From Halobacteriovorax marinus (GTDB taxonomy: Bacteria; Bdellovibrionota; Bacteriovoracia; Bacteriovoracales; Bacteriovoracaceae): a stretch of DNA of 64,000 nt. Shown in pieces: positions 52,675-61,512 of this stretch. The first letter of the stretch is position 1. The number at the start of each line of letters is the position of its first letter. The stretch covers positions 372,001 to 436,000 of the forward strand of contig MAAO01000002.1 of NCBI GenBank assembly GCA_002163155.1, written 5' to 3'. The position numbers and the translations under genes are program-made. A model generated the notes under the pieces. The model ran no database searches. It was not told the DNA's origin and saw only the letters and a list, made by a program, of their open reading frames with translations.

Positions 52675-52869
52675 ATGTTAAAAATCATCTCTACAATAGT
52701 CATCATGTTACTGCTCACCATTCCCTTTCTATCAACTCCCTTAGGGGAAGAGCTTTTCTATGATTATCAAGAAACTAAGCTTCATAAGGCGATCTATTGC
52801 CAGTATGTTGAATGGTTTGGGGCGCAAGGATTTTCACAAGTGAAATTCTATCTTAAATGTAAACTTTAA
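52675..52869 (+). CDS. Small exported or membrane hypothetical protein
   Basis: 64 residues with AGGAG well placed before ATG 52675. Begins MLKIISTIVIMLLLTIPFLST, a signal peptide or membrane anchor, then a tail of about 43 residues with two cysteines (IYCQYVEW and YLKCKL), rich in Tyr and Lys. No family recognised. The leader (52502-52674) contains AAGATTC/GAATCTT inverted repeats at 52606-52625. The M24 peptidase gene starts about 15 bases after it. Confidence 0.7.
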   Translation: MLKIISTIVIMLLLTIPFLSTPLGEELFYDYQETKLHKAIYCQYVEWFGAQGFSQVKFYLKCKL

Positions 52870-52884
52870 TTAATAGGGGTGATT

Positions 52885-54606
52885 GTGAGCAAGAGCTATA
52901 CAAGAACGACAAAAGAAATAGAAGAAAATATACAAGCACTTTGTTCTTATATAAGAAAGGCCGGTTTAGACGGCGCCTATATTTCGAGTTTTGATATTTT
53001 TATGAATGAGTATGTTCCTATGGAGGAGTGTGTTCGTTATTACTTCACAGGGTTCTCTGGTTCCGTTGCTGATGTCTTACTTACTAGCAGTGGAGAGTGT
53101 TACTTATTTGTAGATGGTCGCTACCATGAACAAGCAGACCTTGAAGTTAAAGCAAGTAATGTAAAAATTGAAAAATGTCCCTTTGGTGTTTCTCTATTCT
53201 CTGCTCTTTGTGAAAAAGCTATAGAGCTGAATATCGATTCACTATGGCTAGATGGAGATAGAACTCCTCTTGGACATTATGAAGAGTTTAAAACTATTGT
53301 TAGTAAAACTTGTATTGAATCTACAAATCATCTTAGAGAATTTATTGAGCTTCCAACTTTTAAAAAAGACGCCACTATTTCGAAGGTAGGGAATTTGCTT
53401 TCTTCAAAAGAGAAGGCAGCTCTCTTTCTAAAAAAGGGAGAAGCTTTTTGGTTAAACTCTCTTGATTCCATTGCTTGGATAACTAATATGAGAGGCTACG
53501 GACTGCCTTTTCAAAGTAGTTTTATGGGACGCTGTTTTATTACAAATGAATCTGTCGAACTGGCAATTCCAAGTCATTATGACTGTGTTGTAGAAGATGA
53601 ATTTATTAAAGTGACTAAGTGTGAGATCGATAGCTTTTCAAAAGATTTGAAAGTCGATCCTTCTATTTCAAAAATTTACTACGATCCTGCTCTTATAAAT
53701 CTTACCGATTACTTAGTCTTAAGTGAGAAATTTAATAAGGAAAATCTCTTAGAAAGAGAATCTGGCATTATTTTTATCCACGCTATTAAGAGTGCTAGTG
53801 AAATGAGTTATATGGACGATTCATTTGCTAGAAGTGATCAGGCCATTGTTGATACTTTGAAATGGTTAAAGAAAGGTTTTCATGAAGATCAAACTATAAC
53901 TGAAATGGATTTCTTTAATAAGACTACTGAGTGCTATGAAAATAGGGGAAGCTTGGAGCATAGTTTTGGAACGATCTCTGCGTTTGGCTCCAATTCTTCT
54001 ATCATGCATTACTCAACACCAAGTAAGGACTTACTGGCCGAAGATGGAATGTTGGCGCTCTTAGACTCTGGAGGGTATTTTGAAGGTGGTTTTGCCACTG
54101 ATACCACTAGAACAATTTATCTTGGAAAAAGCGTTGCCTCTGACAAGCAAAAAGAAATTTATACCTTAGTTTTAAAAGGTCTATTACAGGCTCAAGCTGC
54201 CATCTTTCCTGAGGGAACTTGGGGGAGTTATATTGATGCTCTAGCGCGAACGCCTATTCTGCAGGCCGGATATAATTATGCTCATGGAACCGGACATGGT
54301 GTAGGAATAAATGTTCATGAAGGTGGACTAAGGTTTTCTCCCACCAGTTCAATTCCCATAAATATTGGAAATGTAGGTTCAATTGAGCCGGGAATTTATC
54401 TACCAGGCTTTGGTGGAGTGAGACTAGAGAATATTGTCAGTGTTGTTAAGCATCCAACACTTGTAGGTATGTTGTGTTTTAGACCACTTGTATATATCGG
54501 GTTTGATCACTCATTGATAAACTTCTCTCTCTTAAATGAAGTCGAGAAAAATTGGCTGAGTGAGTATGAAGAAGAGTGTCGCCACAGGGGGACACTCCTA
54601 GATTAA
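52885..54606 (+). CDS. pepP: Xaa-Pro aminopeptidase (M24B family)
   Basis: Cleaves the N-terminal residue before proline. About 573 residues: two creatinase-like N-terminal domains plus a C-terminal pita-bread domain, the long architecture seen in eukaryotic APP1-like enzymes rather than short PepQ. Metal ligands: Asp in LLDSGGYFEGGF, Asp in DTTRT, His in GTGHGVGINVHEGG, Glu in SIEPGIYLP and Glu in RLENIVSV. Start taken at GTG 52885 with GGGG five bases upstream; GTG 52879 is also possible. Overlaps the matrixin gene by four bases at its end. The symbol is given by family, not orthology. Confidence 0.92.
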   Translation: MSKSYTRTTKEIEENIQALCSYIRKAGLDGAYISSFDIFMNEYVPMEECVRYYFTGFSGSVADVLLTSSGECYLFVDGRYHEQADLEVKASNVKIEKCPFGVSLFSALCEKAIELNIDSLWLDGDRTPLGHYEEFKTIVSKTCIESTNHLREFIELPTFKKDATISKVGNLLSSKEKAALFLKKGEAFWLNSLDSIAWITNMRGYGLPFQSSFMGRCFITNESVELAIPSHYDCVVEDEFIKVTKCEIDSFSKDLKVDPSISKIYYDPALINLTDYLVLSEKFNKENLLERESGIIFIHAIKSASEMSYMDDSFARSDQAIVDTLKWLKKGFHEDQTITEMDFFNKTTECYENRGSLEHSFGTISAFGSNSSIMHYSTPSKDLLAEDGMLALLDSGGYFEGGFATDTTRTIYLGKSVASDKQKEIYTLVLKGLLQAQAAIFPEGTWGSYIDALARTPILQAGYNYAHGTGHGVGINVHEGGLRFSPTSSIPINIGNVGSIEPGIYLPGFGGVRLENIVSVVKHPTLVGMLCFRPLVYIGFDHSLINFSLLNEVEKNWLSEYEEECRHRGTLLD

Positions 54607-55403
54607 GCTTTTACGGGAACTAGTTGTGGTGTTCTTTGTTTTAAGGCAAAGAACATCATAGTCCCAAGAAGAAGTAAGCTGAAGATTCCCTTTCCTCTTT
54701 GATTGTCATCGATGTAGGCAATAGATCCACAACTCGTAGGTTGCTCTCTAGGGTAGAGATAGCTAATTCCCTTGATGTCGTCATAGCCTAGGGCCTTTCT
54801 ATTGGGCACGTTTGTATAGTACATGAGAGAGTCTCTACCGGAAGCGTGACCAAGACCAAAGGCATGACCAATTTCGTGAGCGAGTACCGCCACAAACTCT
54901 TCTCTAGTAAGAGTAGCAAGTCCTGTTCCAACTTTATTATTTAAGAGAATGACTGAACCAACAATATCTTTTCCGGAAGTGTTTATTGGAAGTGTTACGG
55001 CGAGAACATTATTGCTTGGGAAATTCGCTGCACCTGCTCCTGAATCATCATTACAACTAATTAAAACTTCTGTTGCGCCTGCTAAGGCAGAGTTGGGGGC
55101 ACAAGAGCCACTATTAGTGACACAGATCCTTTCTGTGGCGAAGTCTCCACTTACTGTAACGTGAGAGCCTCTTCTTAATTTTAATTTACTGGTGGGCACT
55201 CTATTCCATAATGTATCAACACCTTCTACTGCCATGGAGAGTATTTCATCGTTAGTAAAAGGAATTTGATCACAGGAGTGAGTAGCTAAATTAACTACAA
55301 CTTCATCTTTTCCAAATGCCGCAGCAAAAGAAGTGTTTAATGAAAAAGTAGCGTAGGAGTTAAATTGAAAAAGAATACTTGTTAAGAGAATTAGAATCCC
55401 CAT
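54603..55403 (-). CDS. Exported matrixin-type zinc protease with C-terminal membrane anchor
   Basis: 266 residues. Signal peptide ending near FNSYA; metzincin zinc motif AHEIGHAFGLGH (about 178-189) with the Met-turn in DSLMYYTN, typical of the M10 matrixins. Four cysteines upstream (HSCDQ, RICVTNSGSC, ISCNDD) could form disulfides. The C-terminus has a small cysteine block (TSCGSIAYID), then a hydrophobic helix GIFSLLLLGTMMFFA and basic end, like tripartite C-terminal sorting tags of the GlyGly/Myxo-CTERM kind. So it is probably displayed in the envelope. Overlaps the barrel gene upstream by 13 bases. Confidence 0.88.
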   Translation of the reverse strand: MGILILLTSILFQFNSYATFSLNTSFAAAFGKDEVVVNLATHSCDQIPFTNDEILSMAVEGVDTLWNRVPTSKLKLRRGSHVTVSGDFATERICVTNSGSCAPNSALAGATEVLISCNDDSGAGAANFPSNNVLAVTLPINTSGKDIVGSVILLNNKVGTGLATLTREEFVAVLAHEIGHAFGLGHASGRDSLMYYTNVPNRKALGYDDIKGISYLYPREQPTSCGSIAYIDDNQRGKGIFSLLLLGTMMFFALKQRTPQLVPVKA

Positions 55404-56011
55404 GATGGTGCTCCAAAGTGGTAGTAGAAACTAAAAGCATAATTAAAACTTCTAGACTCGCTGTCTGTTAAATTAATCGCCCACCCTTCGACTTTTCCTG
55501 AAACATCTTTTACGAAGTTCCATTCAACTGCAAGATTTAGCGTAAGGTTTCTTGAAGTAGAACTTCCATTTGGAATGGGGAAGTCACTAGATCCTGTTCC
55601 ATTATTTAAAGTGACCGTTCCACCTTCAGCAGAAATTCTATTAAAGAGAAAACCAGGTCCTAATTTAAATTTAAGGTCTCTATAACGATAGGCCACAGGC
55701 ATTTGAATCCAATAAGTCCAAGTCGTAATGTATTTATCATCTCCAGAATCTGGAAAATCAAAAGAGAGTTCAGGGTCAAAAGTGAAACTCTCAAAGAGGT
55801 GAAAGCTTGCACCACCTGTTATGTAAGGATTAAATTCAAATGAATTTGTCGAACCAGATTCATCAGTTTGAACACGGCCGACAAATTGAGTAAGGTTTCC
55901 CGCTCCTGCAAATATATCAGTGAAGGCAAAGAATGATTTTGGGGCCACAACTTCCTGAGCAAAGATGCTAGGAGTCATAATAAGCACTATAGTAAGTAAT
56001 AATTTTTTCAT
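55391..56011 (-). CDS. Outer-membrane beta-barrel-like protein
   Basis: About 206 residues from ATG 56011, giving a normal signal peptide (MKKLLLTIVLIMTPSIFAQ); a TTG at 56074 would put 21 odd residues ahead of it. The mature part is composed of alternating aromatic/polar strands (FFAFTDIFAGAGN, YWIQMPVAYRYRDLKFKLGPGFLFNRI, NLTLNLAVEWNFV) and ends in FYYHFGAPSWGF, consistent with an eight-strand OmpA/OmpW-size barrel. Cotranscribed with the matrixin gene (13-base overlap), so the two may work together at the outer membrane. Confidence 0.75.
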   Translation of the reverse strand: MKKLLLTIVLIMTPSIFAQEVVAPKSFFAFTDIFAGAGNLTQFVGRVQTDESGSTNSFEFNPYITGGASFHLFESFTFDPELSFDFPDSGDDKYITTWTYWIQMPVAYRYRDLKFKLGPGFLFNRISAEGGTVTLNNGTGSSDFPIPNGSSTSRNLTLNLAVEWNFVKDVSGKVEGWAINLTDSESRSFNYAFSFYYHFGAPSWGF

Positions 56012-56127
56012 GGGAGTATTTTTGTTGAATTCTTTCACTATGACAATAGAAACCTCTAATAATTGGGTATTCAAAAGGAGAGATTCGATTTATCATAGGC
56101 TCAACAAACCACACCAAGGATGAAGCG

Positions 56128-57243
56128 ATGTTTGAAAATTATAATACTCCCAAAGAATTACGACCAAGTGATCCACGTTTTGGATGCGGTCCTTCATTAG
56201 TTCCTGTGGAATTCTTAGAAAAACTTGCTGCAACAGGACAAGATCTCATGGGTACTTCCCATAGAAAACCAGCAGTTAAAAACCTCGTAAAAGAAGTACA
56301 AGAAGGGATTGCCAAATATTTTAATATGCCAAGCGACTATCAAGTTGTACTTGGAAATGGTGGCGCAACGCTTCTCTTTGATATGATCTCTCTTGGTCTT
56401 GTTAAAAAGAAATCAGCTCACTTCACTTGTGGAGAGTTTTCTTCAAAGTGGTATAAATCAGCCAACTCTATTCCTTGGATAACTTCTGAAGAAGTTAAGG
56501 CCGAATATGGTGAAGGTGTTGTTGGTCAAAATGTTGCTGACGCTGACCTTATTGCCATGACTTTAAATGAAACTTCAACAGGCGTACAAATTGAAGGTCT
56601 GCCAGAAGTTGATGATCAAACACTTCTATGTGTTGACGCAACAAGTGGAGCAGGACAAGTTCCTTGTGATGTTTCAAAAGTTGACGTGTTCTTCTTTTCT
56701 CCGCAAAAAGTATTCGCCTCTGAAGGTGGATTATGGATTGCCCTTATGTCTCCAAAAGCACTTGCGAGAGCAAAGGAAATTGAAGGAAATAAAGAACGTT
56801 ATATTCCAGGAATCATGAGTTTTGATTCTGCTATTTCAAATGGTACCAAGAATCAAACTTACAACACTCCTGCTATTTCAACTCTCTTCTTTATTAATGA
56901 GCAAGTTAAGCTCATGAATGAATTTGGTGGTTACGATAAGGCGATTGCTTATGCTGAAGATAAAGCAAAGCTTCTTTACTCGTGGGCAGAAGAAAAAGAA
57001 TACTTAAGTGCTTATGTAAAAGAAGATAAATTTAGATCACGCGCCGTTGCGACAATTGATCTTGATGATAAGTACGATGCCAGTGCACTCATTTCAATCT
57101 TTGCTAAAGAAGGTTCAGTGAATGGAATTGATGCTTATAGAAAGTTAGGTAGAAATCAATTTAGAATCTCTCTCTTTCACAACGTAAAACTTGAAGACTT
57201 AGAGAAACTCACTAAAATGATCTCTCTTGCTATTGAGTCTTAA
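56128..57243 (+). CDS. serC: Phosphoserine aminotransferase (actinobacterial-type SerC)
   Basis: PLP enzyme making O-phosphoserine from 3-phosphohydroxypyruvate. 371 residues. The opening RPSDPRFGCGPSLVP, MGTSHRKPAVKNLV, VVLGNGGATLLFD, LNETSTGVQIEG, VDATSGAGQVPCDVS and PLP-lysine block FFFSPQKVFASEGGLWIA identify the TIGR01366-like SerC form described mainly from actinobacteria, not the enterobacterial form. Preceded by AAGGATG ribosome site; terminator at 57283. Confidence 0.94.
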   Translation: MFENYNTPKELRPSDPRFGCGPSLVPVEFLEKLAATGQDLMGTSHRKPAVKNLVKEVQEGIAKYFNMPSDYQVVLGNGGATLLFDMISLGLVKKKSAHFTCGEFSSKWYKSANSIPWITSEEVKAEYGEGVVGQNVADADLIAMTLNETSTGVQIEGLPEVDDQTLLCVDATSGAGQVPCDVSKVDVFFFSPQKVFASEGGLWIALMSPKALARAKEIEGNKERYIPGIMSFDSAISNGTKNQTYNTPAISTLFFINEQVKLMNEFGGYDKAIAYAEDKAKLLYSWAEEKEYLSAYVKEDKFRSRAVATIDLDDKYDASALISIFAKEGSVNGIDAYRKLGRNQFRISLFHNVKLEDLEKLTKMISLAIES

Positions 57244-57282
57244 GAATTAGTTTTAGTTAAATTTTTATTATATTTAAGAATT

Positions 57283-57308
57283 GGGCCGCTTTAGAGTGGC
57301 CCTTTTTT
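57283..57308 (+). terminator. Intrinsic terminator of serC
   Basis: GGGCCGCT (57283-57290) pairs with AGTGGCCC (57295-57302, one G-T pair) around TTAG, followed by six Ts. Begins 40 bases after the serC stop. Confidence 0.9.
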
Positions 57309-57319
57309 ATAGTTTAGAT

Positions 57320-58288
57320 CTATTTTAAACAACTCTGATAGTTCTTAGGAGTACACTTTGTGACTCCCGTAAAATTCACTTCCTCTACTTTTTTTCCTTT
57401 ATTTATATCAAGTAAAATTTCAATGGCCATTTCTCCCATTTGTTCTGGTCTTTGACCTACATTGCCAAGGGAATGACCTCTTTTTAATAATTCAATTTGT
57501 GAAGATGTTGTATCAATAGCGAATACATTTACTTTTGTATTAAGTTTCTTTGAAACATGAGAGGTTAATTTAATATAGTCTTTTAAATTCGTTTGAGGCC
57601 AGGCGCCCATGACTGCAACGGTCAGTGGTTTTCCGTCATGTGTTTTAAAAGAGAGTGAGCGAACTAAGTGACTTAAGGCCTTGTCTGAACTTTCCAAACT
57701 ATATAGGGGACACCTCTTATTTGAAACGTACTTGTCCTTGGAGGATTTTTTTATATAACTCATAAAGCCTCTTATTCTTTCGTTTAAATTAAATGAATAA
57801 CGATGCCCACTTATTATACAAAACTCATTCGCCTCTAGTGATTCATCTACAAAGAGTTTAGCCAGCTCATATCCAAGTACGTAGTTATTGGTCCCAATAT
57901 AGGAAACTCTAATTTTAGGGTTAGGCTTTAAGACTTCTTTAGAAAAATCTGCATCTATTGTGACAACTGGAATGTGTTTTGGAATATAGTTTTCTATACT
58001 TCTCTTGGTAAACTCTGAATTTATAATCGCAATAGCAATCCCATCAACTTTCTTACTCACGAGATCCTTGATCGCCTGTTCTTGCAAGTGAGAATTCCCT
58101 GCTTTCATCTCAGCAAAGAGACATTCCACATTCTTTAATTCCTTGGCCCTTCTTAGGCATCCTTTTTTAATACTTTTAAAAAAGGGAATATTAGAATCTT
58201 TGGTAACGATTCCGAACCTATAGATTTTTTCTTCAGAGAAAGAAGATTGGCATAAACAGTAAATGAGCAAGAGATAGATTATTTTCAT
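57320..58288 (-). CDS. Periplasmic sugar-binding-like protein, orphan
   Basis: 322 residues with a signal peptide (MKIIYLLLIYCLCQSSFS). The mature part follows the RbsB/LacI-type periplasmic-binding fold: FGIVTKDSNIPFFKSIKKGC, QAIKDLVSKKVDGIAIAI, VVTIDADF, YIGTNNYVLGYELAKLF, NVFAIDTT and NVGQRPEQMGEMAIEIL. No ABC permease, ATPase or sensor gene adjoins, so it may feed a distant transporter or act as the ligand-binding part of a signalling system. Ligand unknown. Confidence 0.87.
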   Translation of the reverse strand: MKIIYLLLIYCLCQSSFSEEKIYRFGIVTKDSNIPFFKSIKKGCLRRAKELKNVECLFAEMKAGNSHLQEQAIKDLVSKKVDGIAIAIINSEFTKRSIENYIPKHIPVVTIDADFSKEVLKPNPKIRVSYIGTNNYVLGYELAKLFVDESLEANEFCIISGHRYSFNLNERIRGFMSYIKKSSKDKYVSNKRCPLYSLESSDKALSHLVRSLSFKTHDGKPLTVAVMGAWPQTNLKDYIKLTSHVSKKLNTKVNVFAIDTTSSQIELLKRGHSLGNVGQRPEQMGEMAIEILLDINKGKKVEEVNFTGVTKCTPKNYQSCLK

Positions 58289-58518
58289 GAGTAGAGTCTA
58301 AATGTTAATTATTAAGGAAATGTTAACTTCAATTAAACTTAAAAATCTGAGAATTTATAGTTAAATACTCCATATTATCTCAGATAGTAGTCACTTCATT
58401 TTTCAAGATAAAGCTATAAGTAGCTTAAAAGACGTTGTTTTCACTGGGCAATTAGCTTCCCCTTTTATCTCTGAGCGTTTTTCTATAAAATTAACTGAGA
58501 GTTTTAAAAAGGGTCGAG

Positions 58519-59322
58519 ATGAAAGTATTTCTAGTGTCACTTCTATGTCTAATTTTCACTGGCAATTCATTTGCCGCAGATGAGAGGATCAAATCAGCTG
58601 AGCAAATTGAAAGGTTCTTTCTTGATGAAATGAAGGTTTCAAAACCTACTGATACGTCAAAGTTCTATTTCTACAATTTAGCCGCCAGAGAATTCTATTC
58701 TTATAAATTCTACGACAAATCCCTTGAATACTATGAATTAGCAATTGCTATGAAGGTGAGTGAGGATAAGACTGAAGCTTTTATTAATCTCATGGCAATT
58801 GAACATGCTAAGAAGAGAGAAATAACTAAGAAGACTTATGAAAGAGTGATGAAGTATTTAAAAGGTTCTGGAAAAATCAAAGAAGCGGGAATTTCTCGTT
58901 ATATGAACTTTATCTCGGAGAGCTTCTTTAGTGATAAACCAGCTAAAGATTTTCGTGGCTTCTTTGGTCAGTATTCAAAAGATAAAAGTATTAAGAGTTA
59001 TATTAAGAATAAAGAATATAAGAAGGCCCTTAGTTTAATCAATGATAAGAGTGTTTACGATAGTGATATTGTAAATAGAGTGCAATTTGATTTACTGAGA
59101 TCTTTAGTTCTAGGTAAAGCGAAATTTAAATTAAGTTGTAAATCAACTCTTGATAAATTTCCAAACTCCTTTGCTTGGAGTATGAAAGTTTGTCGTACCT
59201 TAGTGAATTATCAAAAGGGAAGAACTCCTTCTAGTAAGGATGTTTCAAAAATAAAGTCTTCACTTAAGAAGCAAAGTGAGTCTCGGCTGTACTTTGCTGT
59301 AGCGGTGGAGGACTTGAAATGA
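58519..59322 (+). CDS. Exported helical-repeat hypothetical protein
   Basis: 267 residues; signal peptide MKVFLVSLLCLIFTGNSFAA. The mature part is Lys/Ser-rich and all-helical; a stretch around residues 45-85 (FYNLAAREFYSYKFYDKSLEYYELAI) reads like one or two TPR repeats. Two or three cysteines near residues 205-220 (LSCKST, KVCRTL). Function unknown. Its stop overlaps the ATG of the papain-like lipoprotein gene by four bases (ATGA), so the two are translationally coupled. Preceded by a 230-base gap that contains the inverted repeat ATCTGAGA/TCTCAGAT (58345-58385). Confidence 0.75.
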   Translation: MKVFLVSLLCLIFTGNSFAADERIKSAEQIERFFLDEMKVSKPTDTSKFYFYNLAAREFYSYKFYDKSLEYYELAIAMKVSEDKTEAFINLMAIEHAKKREITKKTYERVMKYLKGSGKIKEAGISRYMNFISESFFSDKPAKDFRGFFGQYSKDKSIKSYIKNKEYKKALSLINDKSVYDSDIVNRVQFDLLRSLVLGKAKFKLSCKSTLDKFPNSFAWSMKVCRTLVNYQKGRTPSSKDVSKIKSSLKKQSESRLYFAVAVEDLK

Positions 59323-60473
59323 GAAAAATTCTAAAGACTCCCTTCTTTGTATTAGTACTACTTCTATTGCTACCTCTTTCGAGTTGTAATCAGAACTTAC
59401 TAGGTGCCGGTTACGCAGTAAAAAACCTCTTTGCCACTCCTTTTAAAGCCATTTCAAATGGTATTAGTAACTTTCAATATAATTCTATTGCAGAAAAAGA
59501 TGATAACAAAAAGAGTTATAATACTAACGAGTGTTGGGTAAAGAGAAAAGCACCCCTTGATAATCTATCAGATATTGAAAAAATAACTGATGCTGTGAGA
59601 GGGAATGTATGTTCTTGCGTTCCTTGGGGAAGTTGTACTACTGCTGAATGTCCTTGTTCTAGAATGTGTCCGGATAACTTTGATATTTTTAAGAGACCTG
59701 AGAGAAAGTCTCTGGGAGAATTAAGTTTTAAAGAAAATTCTCTTCCTTTTAGAAATGGTGGCGGAGGCTCTAGTGTTACGACGACTCAAGGATTTTGTTG
59801 GGGACATGCTTCAGTCACTTCTAAATTTAATCGCTTAGCTTTCTTCAAGGAAAATGAAACACCTAAACATTCTTTAAAGTCAAAAGACGAGAAAGAGTAC
59901 GGCAAGGCGCTAGATTACTATAAAGAAATTGTGGACAAAATTATTGATAATGAACCGGTTAATATTCCAGGCTATAAGAATTTAAATGATTTTGCCTCTG
60001 AACCAGGTATTCAAGAATATATCGCCGATCAAGTTGCTCACTCATGGGCAGATAGGGCCATGACCTTTAATGGAATTGATGTTGCCTTGAAAAGTAATCC
60101 TAGATCTAAAAAAGAAAATCAAAAATTCTTTAAAGATATAGTGAAGAAAGTTGATCAAAATCAACAACCGCAAATTGTTTTCACCGGTAAAGACAGCAAG
60201 TTCATGACTCACGCAGTTCTTGTTTCTCATTATGAAAAACAAAGTGATGGCTCTACTAAACTTTGTATTAGAGATAATAATTATAGCAGGACACGTGGAC
60301 CAAAGGTTAAATGTAGAGAGAATATGACTATAAACGCAGATGGTTCTGTTCGCTATAGTGCTTGGGGAGATTTAGGAGGGCTTAATGTCGCCCATAATGA
60401 AAACCCTGATTCACTAACTCAGTTTAAAAATTTAAAAGAGAGATGTAACAAAGAAAAAGGGTGTAGTAAGTAA
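59319..60473 (+). CDS. Cysteine-rich lipoprotein with papain-like catalytic motifs
   Basis: 384 residues. Lipoprotein signal with lipobox LSSC (Cys23). A cysteine cluster of seven residues lies between about 98 and 117 (VCSC, GSCTTAECPC, RMC). Then a pattern matching papain-fold hydrolases: Gln157 and Cys160 in TTQGFCWGHA, His298 in FMTHAVLVSHYE and Asp319-Asn320 in LCIRDNN. The order Gln-Cys-His-Asn/Asp and the spacing of the HAVLV...IRDN block fit a catalytic triad. Assignment is by motif only. Anchored to the envelope, so likely an extracellular or periplasmic protease. Abuts the convergent zinc-protease gene with no gap. Confidence 0.72.
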   Translation: MRKILKTPFFVLVLLLLLPLSSCNQNLLGAGYAVKNLFATPFKAISNGISNFQYNSIAEKDDNKKSYNTNECWVKRKAPLDNLSDIEKITDAVRGNVCSCVPWGSCTTAECPCSRMCPDNFDIFKRPERKSLGELSFKENSLPFRNGGGGSSVTTTQGFCWGHASVTSKFNRLAFFKENETPKHSLKSKDEKEYGKALDYYKEIVDKIIDNEPVNIPGYKNLNDFASEPGIQEYIADQVAHSWADRAMTFNGIDVALKSNPRSKKENQKFFKDIVKKVDQNQQPQIVFTGKDSKFMTHAVLVSHYEKQSDGSTKLCIRDNNYSRTRGPKVKCRENMTINADGSVRYSAWGDLGGLNVAHNENPDSLTQFKNLKERCNKEKGCSK

Positions 60474-61448
60474 CTACTTATCTTTACTATCTAAATTAAA
60501 GTACAACTCATCCTCATAGAGGGTGAGTGTTCCTGAAAGATCACTGCCATTATCAAAGTTACAAGATCCATACTTATATATAGTAAAACCTTCTACATCA
60601 TCTTCAGTGAGAGGTGATAGGTAACTTCCCATTAAGTAATCAATTGATTTCACTTCAAAGTTGCAGCCATAATGTGTCTTTTTTATATTGAAAACAGACC
60701 CTATAAACATGGCCTCATAGTATCTATATTGAGTGACATAATTTGAATTGCTTAAAATCGTTTCTTTGTTAAACCAGCACGCTGGCCTTTTTTTATTTAA
60801 AGCGCCGTAGAGGGAAGTGGTGTAGCGACAAGAAATACTAGGGTAGCCATTAAAGTTAGTGATAGAAGTTGTTGAGAGATTGAGTTGATCAAAATCAGTG
60901 TAAGCTTCAGATGGCAATAAGAAGTTCTCAACTTGGCTTTGTTCTTTAGAAGCGAGCAGAATTTCAGCACAGAGGTTTAATTCATCACTTGCAGTATATT
61001 CATCCTTACAAAGACTCTTTTGAAAGATTGAAAGATCTGCAAATGAATTAGAATTTACACTTTTGAAAACTCTCTTTAAACAAACACTTGTCGCAAAGTA
61101 ATCCGCTTCTGCTTCAGCGCTATACTTCTTGGTTGGCATGACTTTCACACCACCTGCTATGAGATGACCCAGTTCGTGACAAATAGTATGAGCGAAAGAT
61201 CTTGTGGTCACTGGAGCTAACCTAGCGTAGGCTCCGTGTAAATTTATATTACCCTTGTTGTCTCTTCTATTGGCGCCTGCATTTACAACTGTGGAGTTCC
61301 AATCGAGATTAAGGGAAATATCCATCCCTGATCCTATGATTTCTTCTTTCATAGAACTCATGACCTTTTTGGCAATTTGGTTGAATTGAACTTCGTCTAT
61401 AGAAGCAATAGAGTTTGAAAAATAGAAAAATAGGATCAAGAATTTCAT
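60474..61448 (-). CDS. Exported zincin-type metalloprotease-like protein
   Basis: 324 residues; signal peptide MKFLILFFYFSNSIAS. Zinc motif HTICHELGHLIAGG (His91, Glu92, His95) with a following YSAEAEADYFATSVC that supplies an ExxxD third-ligand block (Glu112/Asp116), as in M48-like gluzincins. The remaining 200 residues contain about nine cysteines and no recognised domain, so probably a disulfide-bonded substrate-binding part. It sits beside the coupled TPR-like/papain-like pair and may belong with them functionally (inference from location only). Confidence 0.8.
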   Translation of the reverse strand: MKFLILFFYFSNSIASIDEVQFNQIAKKVMSSMKEEIIGSGMDISLNLDWNSTVVNAGANRRDNKGNINLHGAYARLAPVTTRSFAHTICHELGHLIAGGVKVMPTKKYSAEAEADYFATSVCLKRVFKSVNSNSFADLSIFQKSLCKDEYTASDELNLCAEILLASKEQSQVENFLLPSEAYTDFDQLNLSTTSITNFNGYPSISCRYTTSLYGALNKKRPACWFNKETILSNSNYVTQYRYYEAMFIGSVFNIKKTHYGCNFEVKSIDYLMGSYLSPLTEDDVEGFTIYKYGSCNFDNGSDLSGTLTLYEDELYFNLDSKDK

Positions 61449-61512
61449 GTTTTATTGGTAGAATGGTGGAGCAATTTTTTCAATTAAAGTGAAATAATGA
61501 AAGAATTAGTTT

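Noticed and set aside
58559-58575. Sigma-54-like sequence CTGGCAATTCATTTGCC
   Set aside because: Correct GG-GC spacing, but it departs from consensus at two positions and lies inside the signal-peptide codons of an exported protein.
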